Part shown: one piece after another, positions 13,101 to 23,300 of the stretch
Numbering within the stretch: the stretch's first letter is position 1
Layout: each line of letters opens with the position of its first letter
Source: Corallium rubrum
Lineage: Eukaryota; Cnidaria; Anthozoa; Scleralcyonacea; Coralliidae
Direction of reading: 5' to 3'
NCBI GenBank assembly: GCA_964035015.1
Contig: CAXIUP010000135.1
Span: 780,411 to 844,410, forward strand
DNA: 64,000 bases
Notes under the pieces: model-generated
What the model was told of the DNA's origin: nothing
Database searches by the model: none
What the model saw: only the letters and a program-made list of their open reading frames with translations
Made by a program: the position numbers and the translations under genes

Positions 13101-15210
13101 GGTGATGATGTATCCACAAACCCACTTCCACTAGAAATCAAAGATATACCAGATGTGGAACTACAAATACTTTTGGAACAAGTAAGAATCACAACTAATT
13201 TTCAGAATCACTGCGGTCATGGCTTGCATCAATATGGTTGGGGTGGGGGTGGGGTGGGGTGTGCTGATCTGAAATTTTCAAATCCAACTGTAGAGTCCTC
13301 ACATTGCATTCATTGCATTTGTACAAAATATATATTTAATGCTCCCTTGTTCTTCACATACATTCTACGTTCTCTCCCCCCCCCCCCCAGATCCCTAGTC
13401 CCTTGCGGACTCACTCCAAAACCTGCTTGGGCCCTGGACACTACATCTCTCCCCAAATTAGTTAAGAATAACAACAAACAAAGCTAAACAAAATACCAAC
13501 AGTAACCTATTAAAGTAGTCAAGGTTTTCACACCAACACTATTCCTACTCAGTTAGCACTGAGAAAACCAGCACGTTTAAAGGACTTTATATAATATTAG
13601 CATATTATATAAAGTCCTTTAAACATGCTGGTTTTCTCCGAATGCGGGTAAGGCGCGTTGGCACACCCATCATCTTCTCTCCTCCCTTCTTGTTCGTTCC
13701 TGTTGCGGTGCATGAACTTGACTCATTGTTCGATGACATTGACTCGTTTCTCGACTCTTTAGTCTCTTTCTTTTGATCTCTCTTCGGGTGACCATCGCTT
13801 GCTGACATTCTTACTCCCAGCTTACAGTATATGCGGTAGGAGGTGTGAAAAAAAAGAGGAAGGCCAAGAACAACATGGGGATCAGGCAAGCCTGTGTAGG
13901 TGTCCTGGTACCTGACCAAAATACATTGTTCAGTAGTGGTCACTACTACCTGGTTTCTTTTCATTGGTTGGGCTATCCGAAACTCACATTCAACAAGTTT
14001 ACCCTCTGACTCCCAAGAGTGCCAATTGAATTGGCACTCTTGGTATTTTACTGTCTAACTCTCGGCACAGTGGGAGTCGAAGGATTAAGGCAAACAAATG
14101 TTAAGTCTTCAATGAACATACACTGTATACATGCATGTATAAACAATTTTTGAACTAAGAAGCCAAAGATTTCAAATTTACTAGTAGTACTATTATCACA
14201 ATTACTTAAAACAATTTTAAACTTAGATGTTGTATGCACTTCTAGAGACCTTGCACATACTGTAATTGGACTGTTTGTATATAAATAATTTATTTTACAA
14301 ATTTGTTTCATTGTACATGTAGCTGCAAGGTGAACCTAACAGTGGACAGTTACCTGCTGGTGTGTCTGACGACATAACACCCTATTTATTAGAGGCCGGT
14401 ATTGATGTTGAGCTTCTGCATACAGACAAAAAACTGATCATTCAAGGACTGCTCATATTCAATGTCATTGAGAAACGAAAGTTGGAGCTAGATGACATAG
14501 CAAAAGGTATGACATGTTAATTGTTATTTTGCTAGTACAGTATCCTGAATAAAGTTTATTCTGCATCAAATCTGAAATCTTACCCCTACTTTAGGAAATG
14601 ACAATCCTTATTTAATTAACCATTGCAGGTTTGGAAAGTGTGGGTTTAAAGTCATTCTTGGAGAGTAATCCTCAGTGTGTTAACTTGGTATTTCCAACAG
14701 AAAGAGAAACCGTAATTTCTGGTGAGGAAATGAAACTGAAAATACGGTTCCAAGAGGCTGACTTATCTGAAAGGAACCAAAAAGCTAGAGAATTGTTTCT
14801 CATGTATATTGACCATATTGAATGCCGGAATGAAGGTGAGATACTACAATTGTCTGGTGCATAAGCTCATTTGAAAACGGTTTTCATAATATACATGTAC
14901 AGTACAATACACAGTAGGTTTCCATTGCTTTCATGAAATATTTAATAATACTGTTATTTTTGTCGTTTCATTTGCAGATGGGGCACAGTTGGCAGACCTC
15001 TGTTGTTTTTGGACTGGTTGCAACCAATTACCACCCCGTTCAACGATGCTGACTGCAAAATTTGATGAAAGTGGTGACATACTTTTACCCATGGCTGAAA
15101 GTTGCTTTCTGTCCCTTACACTGCCAGTGAAACATACAACATTTCCTGATTTCACCAAAAATATGGATGTGGCCTTAAAATATGGCTCTAAAGGCTTTTG
15201 CTTTACATGA
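7157..15210 (+). CDS. HECT-type E3 ubiquitin ligase with zinc-knuckle and CUE-like segments (8 exons)
   Basis: My model joins 7157-7903, 9582-9673, 11226-11313, 11458-11596, 12556-13181, 14323-14506, 14629-14835 and 14978-15210. All junctions are GT-AG and phases match throughout, giving 771 aa. The N-terminus is Ser/Thr-rich. Exon 2 has a C-x2-C-x12-H-x4-C knuckle (CVHC...HQTEC). Exon 4 is CUE/UBA-like ([14 protein letters not shown] then SRAIDIILG). Exons 5-8 form a HECT domain ([28 protein letters not shown]), with a probable catalytic cysteine in [11 protein letters not shown] near the C-terminus. HECT enzymes pass ubiquitin from an E2 to a substrate through this cysteine. The start at 7157 has an A at -3 (AACATGG); a longer frame opens at 7079 inside the terminal repeat. 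The protein resembles the G2E3-like proteins that are numerous in coral and fish genomes. Its role in the transposon is unknown. Confidence 0.8.
8310..8520 (-). repeat. tRNA-derived SINE copy in intron 1 of the HECT gene
   Basis: On the minus strand a tRNA-like head (GGTGGCACAGTGGTTAGTGC, an A-box-like segment) begins near 8517. A core containing GTAACACTGGACCAATGG and TTACTGGACCTCTAAGGAG runs to about 8320. The same core recurs at about 29563-29700. This is an old, diverged copy. Confidence 0.5.
8868..9480. repeat. Degenerate repeats and LINE 3' end with (TTCTG)n tail
   Basis: CAGTAAAAACCCGCGTATAAG at about 8870 and GGTTCTTAT-containing pieces to 9465 look like parts of an inverted-repeat element; a related end (TTATACGCGGATTTTTACTG) lies near 56176. 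In the middle, sequence ending GGCACAAATAAATCTG runs into about 17 TTCTG units (9304-9390), the usual form of a truncated LINE 3' end. Confidence 0.5.
9991..10378. mobile_element. 388-bp hAT-type non-autonomous element
   Basis: The ends CAGGGGCGTCGGAAG and CTTCGACGCCCCTG are near-perfect inverted repeats. ATAGTTGC at 9983-9990 is repeated at 10379-10386, an 8-bp duplication as in hAT elements. It contains poly-G/C runs and a CATGCCCCCGGACCCCT segment like the hAT at 24892-31129. It sits in intron 2 of the HECT gene. Confidence 0.85.
10398..10600. repeat. (GTTT)n / (GGTT)n microsatellite
   Basis: Tandem GTTT then GGTT units, followed by poly-T and poly-G runs. The ORFs predicted here (poly Gly-Trp-Leu-Val) are artefacts of the repeat. 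Confidence 0.9.
13561..13638. repeat. 78-bp near-perfect hairpin
   Basis: GAGAAAACCAGCACGTTTAA is mirrored by TTAAACATGCTGGTTTTCTC around a 4-bp centre. It lies in intron 5 of the HECT gene and may be a tiny palindromic element or the end of a larger inverted-repeat element. Confidence 0.7.
13998..14087. repeat. Degenerate CCCTTT-CACTCCC-type MITE copy
   Basis: ACCCTCTGACTCCCA on the left and GGGAGTCGAAGGATTAA on the right are diverged versions of the termini of the TTAA-flanked MITE at 16522-16633. An internal hairpin (AGAGTGCCAATT / AATTGGCACTCT) is present. Confidence 0.5.
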
Positions 15211-16517
15211 CAATGGTAATATTACAGAAAGATTAATGCAATACTGTAATACGTAGTGGAATACGACTTACATATAACATTCATGAAATAGTAACCACCA
15301 GACTAATCATGAAACTTAGTAGTCATCTGTTCACCTTTTGCTTAATTTATTGTTGAGTTTTAGTTTCACACTACAGAAAAGTCACACTTAGTGGTCATCT
15401 GTTCACAGTCTGTTAATTGTTGACTTTTAGTTTTGCAGTACAGAAGTGAGAAAAAGAAAGGCACAAGCCAAGGGTGAAAAAGCGGGGGAGGGGGAAGGGA
15501 ACCTGCACGTATAGAAAAATTCCACATAGGTTGAAACTCGAATTAATCAGTTACATGTATAACCGGGATTTATTTTTGGAACGTAAACAACATACTGTAC
15601 CAAAATAGGCAAAATACACTTAAATTGGTTGTTATTTAGTTACATGAGCATTCCAACATGGAGTACAAAGCATTCTGTTCTTATCTTTTCTCTTTGGATT
15701 GACCAAATTGTTACCCTATCACTTCTTTCTACTGAAACGCCAACCAAAAGTCGTGTTTTTGCCAACACAGAAAAATCAATAGCTATTCTTTCCCATGGCA
15801 AGATTCCCATCCTTTCCAACGCAAGATCTAATGATTTTGCTACGATTTTTAATTCAATTAATAGCATGACCCTTCTCAATGAACCGAATGGTCATTAATT
15901 ACCTTGGAAACATGACTTAAAATCTTATGTACTGATCAATTTGAAACTTTAACATCACCTGGGCACACCCCAGCAAACTGGTAATATACTTTGTACTTAA
16001 ATAAATAATAGTTTTTCTCTAATTTTTCTCTATTATGTTTTCCACCCCCATTGTTTGCAAAGAAAATGGCCGTTCTGCTAAGCCACCGGTAATTCTGATA
16101 GGTTGTATACAGGCATTCCACCCCCAAAATGCGTGAATTAAGAAAAGGAGACTTCAAAACCTGGGTATGGGGTTGTGGAGACTTCCAGTTCAAATCTCCC
16201 TATCTACCAAATTCCCCACCCAAAGAAGGTGTCAAGTCAAATTCCCTACTGCCCAGAGACTACTAAGTCAAATTCCCAAGGTATCCGGGGGGGGGGGTAT
16301 GTTGAAGTTTCAAATTGACCAGTACATTATCTGCCCATTGAAGAACATAATAACTTTTAACAATGTTTTACAACAATGGCAAAGGTCTACACGAGCAATA
16401 TTATTGACTATTTTTTAGAGTCTGAACTTAGCAAGTCTTAACTTAGTTAGAAGGACTATTATCAGGCTGTGTGTTATGTTCTTACAAAAATTATGTTTGT
16501 AAAAATAAGTCATTTTT
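15211..16517. other. Region between the convergent genes of the IS3EU-like element
   Basis: This follows the HECT stop codon. Short ORFs at 15629-15898 and around 16000-16400 lack any recognisable motif. Polypurine and poly-G stretches are present. I see no gene here. Confidence 0.5.
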
Positions 16518-16521
16518 TTAA

Positions 16522-16633
16522 CCCTTTCACTCCCACATACAGAATTTTCCGTACTTTATTCTTTTATTCTGTCTAACACTAGACAATTTTAACCGTCAAT
16601 GAGAGAGCTCCCGGAAAGTTGGGAGTGAAAGGG
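16522..16633. mobile_element. 112-bp TTAA-flanked MITE
   Basis: The termini CCCTTTCACTCCC and GGGAGTGAAAGGG are perfect inverted repeats flanked by TTAA at 16518-16521 and 16634-16637. TTAA duplication suggests mobilisation by a piggyBac- or Kolobok-type transposase. A close relative lies at 60984-61101 and a decayed one near 14 kb. Confidence 0.8.
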
Positions 16634-16784
16634 TTAAATACTGGTATCACTATTTTCCCTGAGGACTGACCCTAAGAATTTGTGCCCTGAAGCATCAAAC
16701 TGCCCGACCCTACAGCATGCATATATGTAATCAAAATTACCATAATAAACTTTTTTTTTTCTAAAAGAAACAGTAATCTCTTAA

Positions 16785-17469
16785 GGTCTTCGTTAAGGTT
16801 TGCAGGGTCATTTCTGTAAAGCGTTCTCAATTCATCAGAATTTATGCCAGAAAAACAAAACAGATATCGTTAGAAAGCTATGAATTTGTAGAATACAATG
16901 GTGTCTTTGATTTCGCGATAAACGCAAACCATTAATAGTTGTGAATTTTTAAATTAAAACCAGAGGACTTAACTTGGGGCAACTTAAGTACAAAGCGTTT
17001 CATTTTGTTCAAAATCTTTTTTCGCAGTTCGATTCCGAGATAAATTTCCAGCAAAACGGTGTCAGTGTTTTTTTGATATGTCGAGTTTTGCCAAATTTAT
17101 TGACGATCAAAGTTGAAAATGCTGTATTTCGACCAACATCCGGACAAAATAAGTCATAAATTCGAAACCAGGTGATAAAATTAATAAAAAACACTGACAC
17201 CATTTTGCTGGAAGTTTATCTTGGAATCAAACTACAAAAAAGATTGTGAACAAAATAAAATGCTTTTTACTTGAGTCGCCCCGAGTGAAGCCCTCTGGGT
17301 TTAATTAGAAAATTCGCAACTATTAACAGTTTGTGTTTATCGCAAAATCAAAGACGCCATTGTATTCTACAAATAGCTTTCTAACCATATGCATTTTATT
17401 TTTCTGGCATAAATTCTGATGAATTGAGAGCACTTTACAGAAATAACCCTGAAAACCTTAACAAAGACC
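16785..17469. mobile_element. Foldback element 1 of a TTAA-sharing pair
   Basis: Most of the 685 bp is a long inverted repeat: the left arm (GGTCTTCGTTAAGGTTT onward) matches the complement of the right arm (CAAAGACC at its end) over about 300 bp with scattered mismatches. TTAA flanks it at 16781-16784 and 17470-17473. Open frames in it on both strands are mirror copies of each other and not genes. Confidence 0.8.
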
Positions 17470-17473
17470 TTAA

Positions 17474-18059
17474 GGTAGCAATAGGGTTATCCGGTATCGT
17501 TTTGTAAACAGCTGGCATCGCGCCACTATTAAGGTGATCGCAAAGTGTCATACACCAATTTAAAGCCAATTAACCATGGAAGACGATTATAAAATCTAAA
17601 ATTATAGAAAATTTAATGGTTATCCGTTGTATTTACCGAAAGAAAAAAGGTTTTTGGCTTCACAAGTTTATAGTTTTGAAATTTATATCATTGTAATCGC
17701 TGATAAATTATCTACAAAACTGTGTCAGCGATTTTTGGAATTCTGTTTCATTCATTTTTTACCAACGATTTACGTTGTAGTCACAATATACATATTTCAC
17801 AACTTGTAAATTCAAAACGCGATAAAATCAAAATTATGCAACTAATAAAAAATCGCCAACACGTGTTTGTAGAAGAGTATGTACTTAGTAATGCCAAACG
17901 TTTCAGTGAAAAATGTTGAAACGCTGCAATGTTCTAACTGTTGAAAAACACAAATTTTGGCAAAAAATCGAAATTTTTGTCACTGACAGATAATGTTGCA
18001 CTTGTTTAAAAATTGGGAAAAAAGAAGAGATTTTTTACATTTTCCCCCCTATTGCTACC
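17474..18059. mobile_element. TTAA-flanked element 2, directly abutting element 1
   Basis: The termini GGTAGCAATAGGG and CCCTATTGCTACC are inverted repeats. TTAA lies at 17470-17473 (shared with element 1) and at 18060-18063. The right-hand TTAA overlaps the stop codon of the IS3EU-like transposase (TAA read from 18062 to 18060), so the insertion sits exactly at the end of that gene without altering the protein. Confidence 0.8.
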
Positions 18060-20393
18060 TTAATCAGTTGTTTGTAACCGTTCAGATATGAACTGCAGTA
18101 CCTCCATATAAATATCTAATCCATGACTCTGGGATAGACGTTGAGGGTTGATAGTCCTTCTAAGTTCAGACCATTGCTCCTCATTAAAAGATAATCTTGT
18201 TTCAGGAATGTCCACATGATTCTCATTATCAGGCTGTGTTGCAACAGGGCCTTCCCAATCAACACCATAATCATCTATGTCAACCTAAAAGTTTTTGAAA
18301 TGTCCATTACACAAAACTTAATAACAACTTTGGCAACCAAATTGCTTACCTCTCTGTTAAATTCTGTTGCAACTCTGCCAGTTGAATTTCTACATGCTAA
18401 CATACCACGTATCCACAGCTGCTCAGGAGAACTGTTCTGCTCACTACTGATAGGACCAGTGTTGTGCCCTGCTTTGAAAGTTGCTAAACTATGGTTGATG
18501 CGAGGTAAATAAACAAAATGAAGAGCCACTAAGTGGCATTCGTTTGAGGGATCCAGAATTCCTGATTCTTCCATGAAATAAAACAAGTGATAGAAGAGAT
18601 GTGTGCATCCAGCAAACAAATCTCTCCACAACCGTTCGATTCTTTGGTTGTGGACACTGCGACCGGTAATATGACTTCCTCTATCTGGGCCACGCAGTGG
18701 GTGTGTTAACATGAACCATGCCACATCAACGTTCTCGCCACCTTTGTCAGATCTCACTCTTGAAGGCAAACCAAACTGAGTGACTGCATTTGAAAAATGT
18801 TGATAAACAGTTGCAGCTTTATTGTTTGTGGAACAAGCCAAGAAAACAATCATTCGTGAAAACCCATCAATACCCCCATGTATTACAAACCTCCATCTAT
18901 ATAAAACAATGGTAATAGATAAAATCATAAATTAATTAGTCAGTTTATCATAATCATCTTTTTTATCTTTGCTAGAGTTCTTTTGAGCTCTTGCAGATGA
19001 CATAAACATCACCATGTTGGGTGGCAACTTCAGAGTTCCAATGTTTACTTGACCAAATAATGAAATGGAAAAGCTTTTGTTTATGGATTCACCACCCAGC
19101 TTGAGAATGCATGCAAGAGCTGAATATAATTGTAAACACCCATACCATAGATAGTCTAAATAAACTGACAAAATTTTACAATTTTTTAAATTTTTGAGGT
19201 ACAGTATTTTAATTTTTTTTGTAATTGAAACATCACATTATGCTTTGTCAATGCTTCTTTTACACTTAGTCAAAAATGGTATATTGAAGGACTGATTTTT
19301 AACTGAAATAAAGATTTAAATTTAAAAAAAATCTAAATCAAAATTGTAGGTTCGTCTACCCTTTTAAAAATCTAAAAATTGTCAGAATAAAATCGCGAAA
19401 TGTCTCACTATTGTCGGACTTGGAGGTAGATCTCTGACGTTTTTAAAAGCTTATCTTGAACTATATACAATATATTTCACAACAAAACTGTCATTTTACT
19501 TCATATATACTTTAAAATATTTAAGTAACGTTGTTTTGACTTTGCATTTCATTTATACCAGTACTGTATAGTACAGTATTAAAACATGAAATACATGATC
19601 ATTCATATTTTTAAGTTGAGGATTCATTTTCACTAAATTTTCTAAACAGATAGCATTTAAACAGAATGTCTTACCTTATCAGCTTGTGGTTACCATCAAT
19701 ATGCCACAAAGACAATGGACCTGGAACTGAATAACTTCTCCGTTGTATTACATTCAACTCCAGCGCCCGCAGCAAGGTCCCTTGCGGATCCACGCGACGC
19801 ATGGAGTTGCGAACCCTTTCTTGTTGTATTCGTATTCCTCGAGCTAACAAGTAACCGGTCATTCTCTTATAACCAGTGTTCGGAAAATTTGACAATGTTT
19901 CTCGCACAACAGAGTCTAGTTCGTCTTGTGTAATATTGCTGTAAGATGCTCTAATTGAAATACCGAACTCTTGCAACCTTCGTTCAATGGTGCGTTGACT
20001 TACCCCAAGTAGCACAGCCATTTGTCTGGCAGTAAAACGTCTTTCGACAAGAAAGGCCAACTGTTCGTATGGTATTTCAAATTTCGGTTTTCCCGAATTA
20101 CCAGTGAAAACCCTTGCCACTTGAAAGTTGTTTGACGTGTTACGTGGTACAGATAAACAAATCAGCGCCTCTGTAATACAGTGAAGAACATCTGCTTCGA
20201 TCATACCACACTGATAATATCTTGTTACCACGCTTAATAACCATTCTAACCTGTGCTGTATATTTTCCAAACACTCAGATTCTACGTTACGCACATCCAA
20301 CTGCTGTAAAATATTTAAAAGACAGTGCCTAACACGGTTTCTCACAAGTTCTCTCGTACGAATATTTATTTCTTCCTCGCTTTCGCCCTCCAT
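18060..20393 (-). CDS. IS3EU-like DDE transposase (integrase-core family, 3 exons)
   Basis: My model joins exon 1 (20393-19675), exon 2 (18896-18350) and exon 3 (18284-18060). All junctions are GT-AG with matching phases, giving 496 aa with no lesions. Exon 1 has a helix-turn-helix ([20 protein letters not shown] then RTIERRL) and the first acidic residue of the integrase core (WHIDGNHK). Exon 2 has the second (RSDKGGEN) and the glutamate (NQRIERLW) 36 residues later. Exon 3 is an acidic tail. It is expected to bind the terminal repeats, cut and join, and make the 6-bp duplication seen here. The family is often annotated in cnidarian and fish genomes simply as an integrase core domain protein. 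The start lies about 30 bp inside the right terminal repeat. The intact frame suggests recent activity. Confidence 0.85.
18931..19670. other. Intron 1 of the IS3EU-like transposase
   Basis: An AT-rich intron between exon 1 and exon 2 on the minus strand. It has no recognisable insert beyond simple AT-rich sequence. Confidence 0.55.
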
Positions 20394-20420
20394 TACTCCT
20401 CCATATTAAATACTTAGCCT

Positions 20421-20678
20421 GGTCCCAGGGCTACGCGGTCTGGAGTCCAAAAAATGTCAACTGAGCGTCATGCATAATGTGACGTAAGCATAATGAAATG
20501 TGAAACAGAATTGCAGAACGAAAGTTTCCATCGCCGAATGCCAAATGCAAGTCATGTATAATGTTGCATGAGCATAATGAAATGTGAAACAGAATTGCAG
20601 AACGAAAGTTTCCATTGCAGAATGCCAAATGCAATTGCATAATACAGTATTGGATTTTGGCGGTAATCACCCCTCATA
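20421..20678. repeat. Right terminal inverted repeat with two 84-bp units
   Basis: The reverse complement of the left terminal repeat, but one 84-bp unit shorter. The outer end is followed by the CTATTC duplication at 20679-20684. Confidence 0.88.
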
Positions 20679-20684
20679 CTATTC

Positions 20685-22017
20685 TTGCTACTCCTGTTTG
20701 CATGGTCCTTAACGCTTCTTATCGTTTAATGAGTGTTCCAAGATCATGGAAAAGCGCGGATGTGTGTCCCATTCCGAAAGTTAAACCAATTGCTGATGTA
20801 GACAAAGACTTACGTCCAATATCCTTGACGCCTACTCTGTCGAAGGTCGCGGAAGACTTCGTCCTCGAAAGCTTTATCAAACCAATGGCAATGGATGTCC
20901 TTGCAAGCGATCAGTATGGAGCAATTCCAAATTCTTCCTCCACAGAGGCTATCATCAGCATGGTTCATCACATTGCAAGTGAAACTGACGGCGGTTCGGG
21001 TTCAACAGTTAGAGTAGTCGTCTGTGATTTCCAAAAAGCCTTTGACCTGGTTGACCACAAGCGGTTGATTGAGAAAGTTTACAGCCTTGGTTTATCCCCG
21101 TGTATTGTTAACTGGGTGGCTGATTTTTTGACTAACCGTCGTCAACGTGTAAAACTAGCGAGTGACTGCGTTTCCGAATGGTCTAAGGTCTTTTCTGGCG
21201 TCCCCCAGGGAACAAGGTTGGGTCCTTGGCTCTTTGTGTTAATGCTAAACGACTTACAATCCGAAGCAAAACAATGGAAATTCGTAGATGATTTGACAGT
21301 GATGGAAACTATCAAACGGAGCGAATGCAGTAACATCCAATCAACTCTCAATTACATTTGTCAATGGTCAACAGAGAATAAATTCACCCTCCATCCTACC
21401 AAGTGAAGGGATTGAGATTCTCCTTTCAACGGGTCAAAGATACCTTTAATCCACTTATGGTTGGTGATAATTTGTTAGACGTCGTCTCACATGCAAAAAT
21501 CCTGGGGGTTATTATAAGTAACGACCTGAAGTGGAATCTTCACGTCGATAATATCATCAAAAAAGCATCCAAGAAATTGTATTTTCTCATCCAACTCAAA
21601 CGTGCTGGTGTGCACCAAAACGAACTTGTACTTTTCTATTCTGCATGTATTAGGTCATGCATTGAGTATGCTGCCCCTGTTTTTCACTATGCGTTGCCTA
21701 AATTTTTATGTAATAATTTGGAACGTGTCCAAAAAAGAGCATGTAAAATTATTCTTGGTTATGGGAACTACTCTAGTTATGATGAGGCTCTGGTGGAATT
21801 GAATTTACCATCTTTAGTGACGCGACGTGAGTCTCTTTGCCGTAAGTTATTTACGAAGACACGAAATGACAAATCATCTAAGTTGTTTGATCTACTTCCG
21901 CCCGAAGTTACGCATTCTTACTCCCTGAGGAATCCTAATCGTTTTAATCAAGTTAAATTTAATACTAATAGGTTTGGCAATACCTTTATAATGAAATGTG
22001 CCAGACATAAATTGTAG
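20685..22017 (+). pseudogene. LINE reverse transcriptase (3' part)
   Basis: This continues the frame interrupted at 6765. Blocks seen in order are LRPISLTPTLSKV, DFQKAFDLVDH, SGVPQGTRLGPWLF and the catalytic box KFVDDLT, which is FVDD where most LINEs have YADD. A one-base frame change at about 21400 then shifts into the C-terminal domain (21403-22017; LGVIISNDLKWN, RSCIEYAAPVFH, RVQKRACKIILG). The element is therefore dead from this frameshift as well as from the insertion. A short 3' UTR leads to the TTCAA tail. Confidence 0.85.
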
Positions 22018-22140
22018 ATTTATTGTAATTTTAATTAGAATAAGTTTTATGTGTAAATTTATACGCAATTCAGCCTATGCTGCAAGGTTTTAAATTTTTA
22101 ATAAATTCAATTCAATTCAATTCAATTCAATTCAATAGGA

Positions 22141-22700
22141 ATCATCAGCTGCTGATAAACTTAGTAACACAATAAAAGAGACATTTTTGGCTGGTTCAGG
22201 CAGGAATAAGTAATAATCACTTGACCCAATACCATTGTTACCCCCCCTTAGAGAGTAAAATCATCTGCTGGAGTGTGAATTAATGTCAATATTAAACTTT
22301 ATAATTACGAAGTATAATTTAGGGACTATCTTCCATCATACATTGTATCACAGATGGGCTCTCAGATGTGATAATGACCTACTAGCTGACTAGCTTCCCA
22401 GGATCAAGAGTAAGATTCCCTCCAAAGGTCACATGCTCATACATTCCTCCTAACTACAAGATTGCAGTTACTGAACAAACAATTTGGACAGAAAATTCTA
22501 CTTTCCTAGCAGAATTCTTGTATTTTTGAACACAATTAGAATATAGGGATGTTCAGTAATGTATAAGGAATATACAGTATCTGTATGTCACTAAAATTAT
22601 ACCAATATTATTAGTATGACATTATACCAGTTTGAGACTTATATTTTATCAAACCGGTCAACTTTCTAAAATATCCAGATGTGTGATATGTGTTCTTAAC
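22141..22700. other. Internal sequence of the CACTG element, no gene seen
   Basis: Unique AT-rich DNA between the LINE tail and the microsatellites. No domain or RNA signal was recognised. Confidence 0.45.

Positions 22701-23300
<600 letters not shown>

Larger units (their letters stand above)
6766..20678. mobile_element. IS3EU-like DNA transposon, 13.9 kb, two intact genes
   Basis: The ends are TATGAGGGGTGATTACCGCC and its reverse complement, flanked by a 6-bp duplication. The terminal inverted repeats are long and unequal: about 345 bp on the left (6766-7110) with three 84-bp tandem units starting at 6811, 6895 and 6979, and about 258 bp on the right (20421-20678) with two units. Both genes start just inside a terminal repeat (HECT gene at 7157, transposase at 20393) and converge on the middle, so each repeat probably supplies a promoter. 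The introns and the region between the genes contain further small elements, yet all exons remain open. Confidence 0.88.
4900..22140 (+). mobile_element. APE-type LINE with (TTCAA)n tail, split by an IS3EU-like element
   Basis: The 5' part has a leader and endonuclease (about 4.9-6.77 kb). The 3' part (20.68-22.14 kb) completes the reverse transcriptase, a short 3' UTR and a pentanucleotide tail of TTCAA repeats (about 22103-22136). The two parts flank a 13.9 kb DNA transposon and join in frame once that is discounted. A microsatellite 3' tail is typical of CR1/Jockey/RTE-type LINEs. The exact 5' end is uncertain. Confidence 0.8.
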
